Of a stretch of DNA of 64,000 bases, positions 23,515 through 34,756 are shown one piece after another. The notes under the pieces are model-generated. The model worked only from the letters and a program-made list of their open reading frames with translations. It was not told where the DNA came from and searched no databases. Origin of the DNA: Anastrepha obliqua (Eukaryota > Arthropoda > Insecta > Diptera > Tephritidae); NCBI RefSeq assembly GCF_027943255.1, contig NC_072893.1:119845784-119909783 (forward strand), in the 5' to 3' direction. The stretch's first letter is position 1. Each line of letters starts with the position of its first letter. Made by a program: the position numbers and the translations under genes.

Positions 23515-23880
23515 TCACAGTTTATGATAACAGCCCTTTAAGTTATTTATAATATTAGATAGGTCTAAGGTCTTTTCACCAAGATGCTCTGAACGAAAAT
23601 GTTCATAAATTGGGCAGATGCCTATGATGTGTTGGACGTTTTCAGGAGCACCCAAGTTACAAACTGTGCAGGCGGTAGAAGTATATTCTTCAAAAGGTCT
23701 TGCATTTAGGTTAAGAAAACTTCCTCTTGCACGAAAAATTAAGCTAATAACGTAGGTAGAAAAATAATCACTGAAATATTTACTATCTTCAAGTGCTCAG
23801 TTAGCACACCAATCGTGTGACTCCGATTTAACCGCAGAGTCCAAAGAAGTCGAAAGTGGTTTATTCTTAAGATTGTCTAG
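23515..23880 (-). pseudogene. non-LTR retrotransposon ORF2 C-terminus with CCHC motif
   Basis: The minus strand reads SLIFRARGSFLNLNARPFEE, then CTVCNLGAPENVQHIIGICP, a C-x2-C-x9-H-x4-C pattern, then IYEHFRSEHLG and KTLDLSNIINNLKGC before a TGA at 23515-23517. This order matches the C-terminal zinc segment of non-LTR ORF2 proteins. One in-frame stop lies upstream (after DWCAN). The family differs from the RNase H tails elsewhere. RT and RNase H blocks are not visible, so the fragment is only the last 120 codons. Confidence 0.65.
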
Positions 23881-24430
23881 AAATGAAGATATGAATGCAT
23901 ACAATGATATTTAATATTAGCGATAAATCCTTCCACTTTTTACCCAACGAGCACGGAGATGCTGCTATAAAATTGTAGCTCATTGTCTACTAAAACACAC
24001 ATAAATCCAACTTTCAAATTTTAGAAAAATACAAGACACAGTCTTGCGTTGGTTTCGTTATTAGCTTGCCGCTAGATAAAAAATAAGTGCGAGCAGCGTA
24101 GTACACATAACAGAAACGAAACTTTCAAGGCAGACAAAGAAAGAGGGAGAGACCTGACATAGAATGAGAGAGAAAGAGGAAGAATATATATCTAAATAAA
24201 TTCACAACATTTGCAGAGAATACAAATAGACCAAATTTACAAAAAAACGGGGAAGGGTCGACCGGTGTAGGTAAACGCCCGACACAAACCGTGGCAACAA
24301 CGCGCACTACTCCGAGCGCTTATCACCCGCACAAACGCAGTGATTCTAGAACCACAGCAACGGCACAAACTACCGCAAGTCAATACCAATAAATCCGTTG
24401 CCGGAATGGATAGCACTTTATAGTACTAGC
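23881..24430. other. no gene seen
   Basis: Non-coding, with a purine-rich patch at 24135-24190. Confidence 0.45.
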
Positions 24431-24435
24431 CAGGA

Positions 24436-24606
24436 AACGGAAATAAGCGCCAAAAAGTAGGCACCAAAAAAAACGCCAAAAAATTGAGACCAAAAAACGC
24501 CCCCAAACAGTAGGCACCAAGGAAATATAACGCCAAAAAGTAGGCACCAAAAATATATTTCCTAAAAGTTTGCACCAACAAACAAGCGCCAAAAAGTGGG
24601 GAGTGT
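24436..24606. repeat. minisatellite with GCCAAAAAGTAGGCACCAAA-type units
   Basis: Variants of GCCAAAAAGTAGGCACC recur from 24448 to 24600, for example at 24449, 24533 and 24588, joined by A-rich spacers. Open frames here are artefacts of the repeat. Confidence 0.75.
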
Positions 24607-24688
24607 AATTTCTCACTACAAATTAGAAACGACAAGGAAAAACTCAGGAAAAATAGCCTAACGCGTATCTTAGATACATATAAGGTAA

Positions 24689-24714
24689 AGCTCTCTCTCT
24701 CTCTCTCCCTTTCC
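24689..24714. repeat. CT microsatellite
   Basis: A run of CT dinucleotides followed by CCCTTTCC. Confidence 0.85.
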
Positions 24715-25757
24715 TCTACGTTATATCTTTTTTCTCTCTCGCGGAACGAAAATGCCCAGAACGTTGCATGGCCTTGAAATTTTATGAAGAAGTTTCACTT
24801 TAAAAATGTATAGGTGACCAATTTTTTTGGGATTTGCTTCTACTTAACCTTATGACGTCTTTATCAATAGTTCAAACCCCAATATGAACAGTTCTAAGCC
24901 TTACAACGTCAGCTCTAAGTTCCGCTAGCATGTTGCATATCCTTTTATGTTTATATTCAAGCCTCATAGGTTTGACATCCCTCAGCGACTCATAGCTTCT
25001 TTACTGAAATGTGTTCTGCACATTCAGCTGGCTGTTAAAAAAGAATGCAGGACTTAAGGTCTTAGAATTCAGCTCTGCAAATCTTAGAAAAGAATTCAGA
25101 TCTTAGAATAGCTACGAAATTATTTTATTTGGCTGTTGAAAAAGAATGCAGGTCTTCTTAGAAAAGAATTCACGAATTTATTTGATTTTTTCCTATTGCC
25201 GTTCGAGTACCTCTTGCAGTACCTGGTGGTCTGTCATATTCCCAATTCAGAAACATAGTCCATTATGCGCCAAAAGTGTTTGAATGCTCCGGTTTCTAGA
25301 ATTCTAAGAGAAATTAATTCGCTTTCAAATCATACTGGTCTTGATTTCCCCTCGAATTGGTACTAAAGGAATTGTTGAACTAATATAAATTGTCAATATT
25401 ATCTAATATTCTTTCTCTGTAAATTATAAGAAATGTTACCTTTTCGTTCTTTCCTTACAATGAAACTATTCAATTATAATTTGTATTTATTTTTGGTTGA
25501 ACTATTTGTCATAGTCTGTTTTCATGGTGTGTAAGAAATATTAAATTGTTAAGCCTATAGTATTAAATGATTAAATAAATAAATTAATGAATTAATAAAT
25601 TAATAATCAAATTTCAGCTCAGTTGACAAACCAGCTACTGGCTAAATAAATACACTAAAATTTCTTATCAACAAATGCGATCGTTAGAGACCAACTAAAG
25701 ACCTCCAAAGATGCCGAATTTCATTTTAGATATTTAAGTAGCCTAAAGTATAAATAT
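24715..25757. other. no gene seen; short 101-bp-offset duplication
   Basis: The block GGCTGTT(A/G)AAAAAGAATGCAGG occurs at 25030 and 25131, each followed by TCTTAGAAAAGAATTC-like sequence. Nothing coding is supported. Confidence 0.45.
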
Positions 25758-26243
25758 TCAAAAATTAACTCTGATGTCTGCTAAAGTGTTCTTAAGGTGT
25801 CTAAATAGGTGCCCAGGATCCCAATGGTTTACGCTTTCTAATAAAGCAAAAATCATTGAAAAGTATTCAGGATTATATTTCATAGCATTCTTGCGAAGAA
25901 ATCGGCTCATGAAGTGTCCTGCAATTTCAAGTGGAATCATAAAAATAATATTACGCTATAGCCTGTACTGTAGATTCAAGCAAATCATTCAATCAGGCCA
26001 CGTGTAATTAATTATCTCATAGTTTCTTATAGTTATGTATAATTCGTATAAGACGTGAGTTCCTGGACTATTGGCTGACTCGAACGCAGATATGTCACCA
26101 GTGGTTTCAAAACTCTTGTCGATCAAATCAGACGTCCTTAGAACCACTGTTTTTGTATTCACGACTTCTAAAAGAAAATTGCTTCTATACACGCAGAGAC
26201 ACACACATTGGCATAACAGGCTACCCATATGGTTGCATAGCAC
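25758..26243 (-). pseudogene. possible decayed host gene fragment, unknown
   Basis: One minus-strand frame stays open over about 160 codons except for two stops about 18 residues apart. It reads LRTSDLIDKSFETTGDISAF and NYEIINYTWPD, stop, MICLNLQYRL, stop, RNIIFMIPLEIAGHFMSRFL and VNHWDPGHLFRHLKNTLADI, ending at a stop. Frame continuity across the stops and the non-simple composition suggest a former or spliced coding sequence. No family is recognised, and chance is possible. Confidence 0.25.
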
Positions 26244-26552
26244 AAAATTTCATTTGAAGTTTTCTCATATGCGCGCCAACTTTTAAAACAAAACTTTGCA
26301 CATATTTTGTTACTTTTTACAGATGTTTTCACTTGCCCAGCAGGCGGCTGTAACTTTTTGTAAAGCTAATACAAATTCATTGGTAGTTGTAATATTGCGC
26401 AAAGGGCTGAAGAACGAGTTGTGTAAAAGAAAATTTGAGGTGGAAGATTTCTTAATAGGAAAAAGGAATTTCTGAGGAAAATTATACATAGCTACGAATA
26501 TAAATTTCAGACTTATTTATATAAATTTCAAATTTATTATTGTAGAATTTTA

Positions 26553-26903
26553 TTAGCACTTTATTAGAATTTTTGCAAGAAACTCTTTGATTGTTTCGGC
26601 AGGATGTTGGCACCAGCTTTTGTTAACTTTTAATCCATTTCTTCGAATTGGATCCAGGTTTACCACACTCTCATCTAATCGGCTGTGGAGCGCGTCTGGA
26701 ACTACAAAGACTTGTGCGCACAAATAGCAGCAGTGCGGACTTCTCTGCAGACAAAATAGTCGATTAACCATTACAGTTTTACTGGGTATTGCTTGTTTGG
26801 CCCGAATGCGACCAGGCTGAACATCAACTTGTGCGGAAGTTGCTAAAATGTAGAGGAGTATCAGATTTAATGAAGTTTTACTAAATTTTAAGAAGTCACG
26901 GGG
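26553..26903 (-). CDS. candidate terminal exon of a small secreted cysteine-containing protein
   Basis: A minus-strand frame of 117 codons runs from just after a TAG (26904-26906) to a TAA at 26553. It begins with a hydrophobic, signal-peptide-like stretch (KTSLNLILLYILATSA) followed by QVDVQPGRIRAKQ. The body has six cysteines: FCLQRSPHCCYLC, then SWCQHPAE and a terminal IKC. AATAAA-type signals follow the stop at once. There is no ATG before residue 45 of the open frame (26771), so either an upstream exon supplies the start, with candidate acceptors TTTTAG at 26843 and ATTTAG at 26881, or the start codon is lost. No family is recognised. It is a candidate orphan gene. Confidence 0.4.
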   Translation of the reverse strand, partial: PRDFLKFSKTSLNLILLYILATSAQVDVQPGRIRAKQAIPSKTVMVNRLFCLQRSPHCCYLCAQVFVVPDALHSRLDESVVNLDPIRRNGLKVNKSWCQHPAETIKEFLAKILIKC

Positions 26904-26906
26904 CTA

Positions 26907-27345
26907 GCCCGAAATTTCGGCATCTTTATCTTCGTCGAAATTTCGGACTCAAAATCCCGAAACTCTGTGACGGCAATTACGCCTAATTTCGACACCTTTG
27001 GTTGTTATGTGAATACTTCCAGCACAAAGCTGGAATTCCTAGTAACTAGTCCCGAAATTTCGGGACCAATAACTACGTTCAATTGCTGCATTTCTAGTTG
27101 GAATGGTAGGTTTTCAGCAAAAAGCTTACTTCAATGTATGTTTCGGGACTAGTCCCGAAATTTCGGGATCAACAATTACACCCAATTTCTGCATTTCTAG
27201 TCGGAATGGGTAGGTTTCCAACAGTAAGCTTACTTAATTTATGTTTCAGGACTAGTCCCGAAATTCCGGGATCAATAATTACACCCAATTTCTACATTTC
27301 TAGTTAGAATGGGTAGGTTTCCAACACACAACTCAATGATATTTA
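26907..27345. repeat. 103-bp tandem array with a 16-bp palindrome in each unit
   Basis: TCCCGAAATTTCGGGA, a perfect 16-bp palindrome, lies at 27050-27065 and 27153-27168, with a one-base variant at 27256-27271, so the period is exactly 103 bp. Decayed forms sit at 26907-26922 and near 26954. Each unit continues with ATTACACCCAATTTCTGCAT and TTTCTAGTTGGAATGGGTAG. The array lies directly upstream, in the minus sense, of the secreted-protein candidate. Confidence 0.88.
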
Positions 27346-28783
27346 TATTGCTAAGTATTTATTCATTACTCAAGTGGTTTACTTTCAACTGGAAGTGCTT
27401 GTAAAAAATTCATCAACTTTCGAATTTATTTTACTTTTATTTTCTTTTTTCGCACTTTAGCACTTTAGCGCTTTTTGCTAATAATATTTTCATTTCTAAA
27501 CATTTCGTCTGTCTCAGTAAATCTAACAAAATTGTTATTTCTTCACTCTCAAAAGTTAGAAAGACACTCTGCAGACAAAGTTACTCATACGCAGTGCTGT
27601 CCATCAACGCAATTTTGCTTTTGCTTTGACCAATGCACACTTTCATTAGTATTTACTTTATTTTGTTTTTCAAACAATATTTATGCCAGCTCATCATTAC
27701 AAACGCCCTTGAAGCAGCAGAAGAGCCACAGACAATTTGAAAAACCAAATAATGTGACATTATTCAATTAAAAGTGCCAGTCGGCACAGCGCTTTATGAT
27801 CATAGCAAAAGATAATGACAAGCTAGGACCAGAACGCAATAAATCTATTTTTGATTGAGACTAAAATGCGTTATTGAGACAGAGATCTCTGTGAGAACTG
27901 ACAGTGGTTGAAATAGAGGAAAGGTATACTGGAAATGCATATATAAAAAGATAACCATCAAAGGCATGACGCAAAAAAGTGGAAAATAACTATGAAAAAC
28001 TAAAACAAAAGTTGAATATAAGACAAAAGTTAAACTAAAGAAGCAGCTATAGCAAAATTCAGTTATTTAAAGAAATATATGCTTACATTTGTGCACTATT
28101 ATACACATACACACGCACACGCACTTGTTATTTTCTGTATGCTTTGCCAATTAAATTTACTTTTGCCGTTCAATTGCAACCATCTAAACGTCAATTAGTT
28201 GTAAAGAAATATTCATCGTAAACCAGTGTATAGGAATATAATAAATGGCAAAGCAAAAGCTAAAGGACTCTCTAGCAAAGGGGAGGATAGCATTGCTTTT
28301 TATAAATAGTTATAAACAATCAACTGCCACACACAGCGCTTCGATGGTGCTTTAATGCTGTTCATTCACTTTACTCAATTTGTACTTCACAGCGCATTCA
28401 ACTGCTGCTGCTGATGTGTATAAATGTACGTATGTATAGACGTATGTGATTCACCAAGACCATCAGTCATCTAGCAGTCAGTTTAATTACCATTCCACTC
28501 ACACGTCCACTCACTTACGGCATTGATAAGCATACAATGCCATAAAAGGCTTTTGGTTGAATTTATATTTATTTTTTTCTAATAATAATTAATCATTAAT
28601 AAAACGAAAATTTCTATGAAATAGACTGCACTCTGCTAATCATTTGCCTCCCAATCCTCATAGAGCCGTTTCTATGAATCCCTATGAATGAAGCATTTTA
28701 ATTAAACTCAGCATAATGCGAATACTTATGAGGAATAAATGAATGGCTAAGTTATGAAAATTTATTTTTAATACTAAAAATTT
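27346..28783. other. no gene seen
   Basis: Non-coding AT-rich sequence. A TATAAA-like word near 28419 and TCAGT words near 28464 could belong to a promoter, but no linked coding exon was found. Confidence 0.4.
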
Positions 28784-29112
28784 TTATATATCAGAAATGT
28801 GTGCATACCAAAGATAAAGGAGCACTAAGCGTTGGCAATGGATGGAGGATGGTTTCGTGTGTAGAAGTCCACACAAGTGAGGAAAGTACCTGATTACCTG
28901 ATTCACTTGGGAGTGGCCAGTGCGATTCTTCTGCATACGGCAGCCAAGCAGCTCACACCTTCCGGGCTTAGCCCAAGTATCCTCTGGGTAGCTTCCGAAC
29001 ACGCGTTCGAGAGTGAGCTAATGTGAGAGGGCGCAGCAACCCAGGATAGCTGGTTATGCGCTAGGTTTGGGAACCGCCACGTAAAAATTCCTTGGAATGA
29101 AAACACGAACAA
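28784..29112. other. GC-richer repeat-like block, unknown class
   Basis: The block is open on the minus strand for about 70 codons in two overlapping frames. Its composition contrasts with its AT-rich flanks and resembles retroelement UTR sequence. There is no domain or boundary. Confidence 0.3.
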
Positions 29113-29975
29113 AGCTTCGGATGATATTCATATACTAATTTCGTACCAGAAAATTTAAGTTCCTTGTTATACTCAAAAGCCAGTCATTTTTATAGTTCTC
29201 CCTCTTAGTACTTGGTTGAAAATTGAGAAACTTAAGATGGGAAATGAAAAAAGGATGCAGATCAAAACAAATGCTGACTAGTTAGGCATCGCGCATAGGC
29301 AAATGCTGCGTAATAGTGAGGATTTTATCTATGCCACGGATATCCAAGCATGAGAGCTCCACAAATTTAGGCGGTGAAAAATCCGATGCTTAAATCTTAA
29401 CTTTGCGAAAGCTGTAGTAGATGCTGATATGAACCCAACTTTTCATCCTCCGTAAGCTTTCAAGCACCTCGTTCAGAGAGTTGCGTAATTTCAAATATTG
29501 AAATTTTGCCAAAACAGTTTTCTCACTACAAACTAATGAAATTAATCCTCACTAATTTTCCATTTTGACTTATTGAAGCAGTTCAAGCTGAATTTTGAGC
29601 TTCGGTATATTAAGAGGCTTATAGTAGAATCTTATGTGAAATATTACGTCGGTACATTTTAAACCGTTATATTCTTCTGTGCTGAATATTTTTTGTTCTT
29701 TTCGTCGAAAAAAGATAAAAAGTGGCATATTTTGAGGAGTTAAAGGCTTAAAATGTTCCACAAACATATTCGCCGTTATTTTTTACAATGTTATTTTTTG
29801 TTTTTTTATTAATATTTTTCTATATCTAAAATTTAAGGATCACATAGTTTCCTATACCAATTTACCATAAGGATGCGCAAAAGGTAGCAGAATTTTAAAA
29901 ATGAAATTCAGACATAAACTGTCAATGTACCTTCTTTTTGTACCCTAAATCAGAATCCACTTTCACAACCTGGAT
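29113..29975. other. no gene seen
   Basis: AT-rich sequence, no supported feature. Confidence 0.45.
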
Positions 29976-29984
29976 ATCCTTAAA

Positions 29985-31280
29985 CCATGCGGGAGTCTAC
30001 GCATAAGCATATGCGGCCGACACTGCCTGTTTGGTAACAGACTCTTCGCTTATGAAAATCTGTAGGAAAGTGCAGAAAACTCTGGATATGATTGACACTT
30101 GATGCTGTGCAAATGGGCTATCAGCAAACTCCACCAAAACTGGTATTGTCCTCTTCACCAGAAGGAGGAAGCTTTATGGACTCGTTTTGCCTAAGCTAAA
30201 AGGAGTCACAATCCAGCTATCCAAAGAAGTCAAATATCTTGGAGTAATCCTCGATAGTAAACTGCTTTGGCAGTCACACGTTGAAGCAAAGACATCCAAA
30301 GTACTGATAGCCTTCTGACAAAGGCGCAAAGGCACCTTTAGGAAAACGTGGGTCTTTCCCCTAGCAAGATCCTATGGATCTACACGGCTATGATAAGACC
30401 TATTACCACCTATGCATCAGTGGTCTAGATAAGTAGACTCGCTCTCGTGATAGTCAGGAAAACCTTATCGAGACTACAACACACTGTGGCTATCTGTTAC
30501 ACCGGAGCTTTTCCTATTATTTCAGGACCGGCATTGGATGCTCTGGTTAGTCTACCACCACTGTGGCTATCTGTTACACCGGAGCTTTTCCTATTATTTC
30601 AGGACCGGCATTGGATGCTCTGGTTAGTCTACCACCACTTGATGTTTTCATCCATGGAGAGGCCTTGAAGGCCAACTGTACTCTGAAACACAATGGAAAT
30701 TGGTACGGCCTCTGCCTGGCATTGGACAACAGAGTAGGCATGGGCTTTGATCCAACGATCTTCGCAATGCCCCTTGACTCCATGCCATCCAGAGTCGTAC
30801 TTGAAAAGAGATACAATGAGGTGCTGCCATAGGCTCTATTGTGGTCAAACTCTGAAAATGAGGCCGGCAAACACTGTTTTCGCATTTCACGGATGGCTCC
30901 AAGACCGAGCACGGTTCTGACTCCGGTGTCTACGTGGTCTCCACCTGTAGGCAGGTCGGTTGGACTGATGACGGGCCACTTTCTATGGGCGAAGCACGTG
31001 GCATCTAAGACAGTACACTCTGCTCAGCATATGAAGAGGATGATAAGATGGCGGACCACTTTATGTGCGTCTGCCTGCCTTCGCTCGAATCAGGCTTGAG
31101 ATCAGATGTGGCATTGGCACTGATATGTTAAGAAGCGACCACCTTGGCTCTTTAGCATCAGAAGATCTACTCAGATTTCTTCGGAGGTTGAGTAGATTTA
31201 AAGGAAATGAAAAAGGAAACCCAAATGTAGTACTTATTTGTGTCTGAGTGCTGTACTTGCTAGTCTGTCCCGACAAAAGA
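29985..31280 (+). pseudogene. non-LTR retrotransposon RT end and RNase H, broken
   Basis: The plus strand begins inside the RT domain at AYAADTACLV, where the conserved YADD box has become YAAD. It continues KVQKTLDMIDT, CCANGLSANSTKTGIVLF, then KEVKYLGVILDSKLLWQ and KTWVF with P-x-I-L-W-type sequence. Next are AICYTGAFPIISGPALDALV, LKHNGNWYGLCLALDNRVG and an RNase H start (FTDGSKTEHGSDSGVYV). The end reads LGSLASEDLLRFLRRLSRF. The 5' part is missing. Stops, frameshifts and a 77-bp duplication (30482-30635) disable it. Order and motifs place it with R1/LOA/I-type RNase H elements. Confidence 0.8.
30482..30635. repeat. 77-bp tandem duplication
   Basis: The 77 bp beginning CACTGTGGCTATCTG at 30482 are repeated without visible change at 30559. 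The length is not a multiple of three, so the event shifts the retrotransposon frame. Identity of the copies implies a recent event in an already dead element. Confidence 0.95.
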
Positions 31281-33429
31281 GAAGGTAAATATTTCGGGTG
31301 CTTCAGTGGAGAGTGTTAAGTAATTTATATATCTTGAGGTCATATATCTATATGTTGAGGTCATATCTAACTCATTTAATTATTTGATCTCAACTTATAT
31401 GACCAAAGCTTAACTATTTTCGAGATATTTGGTTTTAAAATTTATTCTAATATTTCTTGCCTTTTTTATTTACTTTCGTTCGAAAATGTATTCAAGTCTC
31501 CAGTTTATTTTTTTGATTTAAGTTGAGTGTAATTAATTATTCAAAATGATCAATAAACTTTGTATCAAACTCCGATAGTTAAAAACGGGTACTTGATCAA
31601 GCTTTACATTTATGATTTTTTACTACCATAAATGTTTCCGACTTCACATTATTAAAAAAAAAAACCAATATTTATGGAAACTAACTGAATTTTTTTAACT
31701 AATATATCTCTTTAGCTATCTGAAAATGTTTAATTTACTTAAAAATAATGCAATAAAATATACTCGACAGTTAATCCAAAACAACAAGGCATTGCTTCCA
31801 AACACTTTCTGCAGGGACCCGGCTTAAATTAAAACGGGGAAGGTTAACATTTTTTTGTAGTGGGGTTATTTTCATACATAGGGGTTCTTCTATATGTTGG
31901 GTTCCACCTAGCGCCACAGTCTGTAATGATTTTTTCAGCATGTGTCACATTGGTCTAAGTTCACGAAACACTATTATCTATAGTGGCAGAAACATATTAG
32001 AGCGAATCCCACCTAACTGCCCTGCAACCTTCGATCAGCTTGAACGCATATATTTTGAATTAGATATGCAGAAAATATTCAGCATTTGACTAATGAATTT
32101 AATTCCAAAAAAAAAAAAACAGAGGGGAAGGTAAAGTACTAGTGGAGTATTAAAAAATAAATAAATATAAATAATAAAATGCAATTACAATTACTCACAT
32201 AATTGCCCTGCTTCATATATTTTGTGAAATGCTGCAATGCTTGCACATTCAGCTGTATGTATTTATAATTAGCTACGCCGTTCTCTGTCTACATATAAAA
32301 TTATATTGACAAAGTCACTACTACTCATTACAATAAGTGCACATGTACACAGCGTACTTTAGTGTATGCGTATGCGCCTCTAAGTATGCTACTACGCATA
32401 CAATCCCAACAAGTAAGCGGCTTCATTAAATACACTTGTGCGTCAGGTGGTCATAACAACTTCATCAATGAGCCAAGTACGACCAACATCGCCCGTAGCT
32501 GTTGCGCGAGTAACACAGTTTATTTGTTGGGGGCACTCAAATAGCAGGCGCACCAACAAGAACCCAAACAGCAATGAAAGCAAAGCTCAAAATAGCAGCT
32601 GAGAAGTAGTAAGTAGCATTAATGGATACGGGTGCGCGGACGACGACAACACAAAGTGCGAGGCATAGGGCAAACAGTACCAAGCAATCTAAGTGTATAC
32701 AACTACAAACATGCGAAAGAGTGAATGCATGAATGCGCGTAGTTATGTGTGTATGCGTCCGCATAGTTACTCACCTGTGTCTACTTGGAATGATGTGTCG
32801 CCGCTGTTTTTGTTGTTAGTAGTATTGTTGCCGCTGCCAGTGAATGAACGAACACAATAGGGTTCGTCACTGGAGCGCTTTGTTAATTAGCAAACAATTC
32901 GCAGTAGCGAAACGAAACATATTAACAAATGTGCACGGGTATTTAAATGCAAATACATACAAAATTTAAAATTATTGCATGACCGAGTAAGTAAAATTCG
33001 AAAAGATTTCATAAATAAAAAGTTATATTACTATAAAAAAATTTCAAGTAAAGATATTTAAAAGGGCATCAGTATACAAGAAAAACGTTGGACGAAGTGA
33101 ATAAGCCTAAAAGGAGCATATGACGAAAAATAAAACAGTAGTAGTTTCTATTTTTGCACGGATTTTTTCAAACGACCCTCGTTTATTTAAGTTGTATACA
33201 TTTTATAATGAGAAAACCACCAGATAGCATAACTGGAACCCTCAAAGGAGCAGAGGTCGCGGTCAACCAAAAAAATCTTGGAGAAGGTCGATGCTGCGGG
33301 AACTGGCATATGCTTAGATGTCGGCGGTGGGAAGGTGAAACACAACCGCAAAAAAGCGTGTACGATGGAAGAGTCTTGTCGAGGCCCTATGATCCCGAGA
33401 TGAGTGAAAAAGGAAAAACAAAAAATTTA
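31281..33429. other. no gene seen
   Basis: Mostly AT-rich intergenic DNA. The part at 32400-32900 is less biased, with CA-rich and CAAC words, and could hold host regulatory sequence, but no exon or promoter could be supported. Confidence 0.4.
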
Positions 33430-34386
33430 TAAAAAAATAAGTAGATAAATAAATAAAAAAAATATCAGAGGGCTGCTTTCCAAAAATTAGCAAAAAACAT
33501 ATTTGGGAAAAACTTGTTCCCCAAAAAAATTTTTTTCCAATTTAAAAAATCAAAACCAAAATTAAAACATATTAGCATAAAAGGAACCATTATTATAACA
33601 TAATTTTCTACATAAAAATAAAAAACAATAAAAAATTAGCAGAAAAGCATATTTTGCCAAAAAAAAAAATTCAACAAAAAACATTAAAAATTGTTTCCCC
33701 AAAAATGTTTTTCTCCTATTTAAAAACAAAAATAGCAAACTATTATATTATTATATTGTAAATACAACCATTATTATACCACAATTTTCCATATGAAATA
33801 AATCTGTAAATTATTAAATTTATTTTCCAAAAAAACCGGTTTCTCAAAAAATATATTTCCAAAAATGTTAAAAACAAATTATTTAATTACATTTTTAATT
33901 TTTTTTTTTCCAACGTATCATTTATTTTTCAGAAATATTTTGAATAAAAACAAGAAAATTTTGTTCTCTAAATAATTCAATTAAATTATTAAATTTTTCT
34001 TCCAACACAAATGTTCTCTTAAAATATTTTTCCAAAAATGTTGTGAACCAAAAACATTAAACATTTTTCTTCAATACAATTAAATTTTTCTCCAAAAATT
34101 ATTCGAACAAAAAATACTTTAACTTTTTTCTTCAATTCAATTAAATTTTTTTCTTCAAAAATATTTTTCAAATTTTCTACATGGAAAAAATCTGTCAATT
34201 ATAAATTTTTTTTCTAGAAAACGCTTTTTCTCAAAAATATTTTGAACAGGAATCATGGACAATTTGTTCTCTAAAAAAAATTATTCAATTAAATTATTAA
34301 ATTTTTCCTACAAAAAAAATGTTTCTATAAAAATATTTTTCCAAGAATGTTTTGAGCAAAACACGTTAAACATTTTTCTTCAATTC
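33430..34386. repeat. AT-rich degenerate tandem array, left part
   Basis: Words such as CCAAAAATGTTTTGAACA, AAACATTAAACATTTTTC and TTCAATTCAATTAAATTTTT recur in variable spacing up to the copia boundary. The same words continue at 36943-37200, so the array was contiguous before the copia derivative inserted. Confidence 0.75.
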
Positions 34387-34638
34387 TGTAAGGTTATTTT
34401 ACCTTTATATAACACATCCGGGAACAAAGGAAACGCACGTTTAAACTGCTCGGTTGCTTTATTTCAACTAACTGTACATATTAAAACTAAGAATAACGGC
34501 TGAACCAAAATGTACATAGCCAACTATGATTCTTACAAATCATGGCTTGCTACGATTCTTACAATCATTGTTTGCTGTGATTCTTACAATCACGGGTTGC
34601 TATGATTCTTATAATCATGGGTTGCTATGATTCTTACA
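34387..34638 (-). repeat. 3' LTR of the deleted copia element
   Basis: 252 bp, matching 36691-36942. It contains four to five tandem copies of a 25-bp unit (TGATTCTTACAATCATGGG and variants) at 34528-34638. Confidence 0.93.
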
Positions 34639-34640
34639 AT

Positions 34641-34650
34641 GCTCCCTCTC
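34641..34650 (-). promoter_or_regulatory. polypurine tract
   Basis: GAGAGGGAGC on the minus strand stands next to the 3' LTR, the expected position for plus-strand priming. Confidence 0.7.
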
Positions 34651-34756
34651 AACCCAGTTATATTATAAATTACATTTTTCAAAATTTTCCGTATTTTAAT
34701 ATTTTCATTACGACAAAACTGTAATAATAATATTGCTACTTTTGAGTACATTTTAA

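Noticed and set aside
24380..24635. Two overlapping minus-strand ORFs with repeated FLVPTFW words
   Set aside because: They are translations of the minisatellite at 24436-24606.
26907..27345. CRISPR-like array
   Set aside because: Whole 103-bp units repeat, including the would-be spacers, with no unique spacers and no cas genes. The genome is eukaryotic.
30339..31276. Small ORFs on both strands as separate genes
   Set aside because: They are frame-shifted pieces or shadows of the RNase H retrotransposon remnant.
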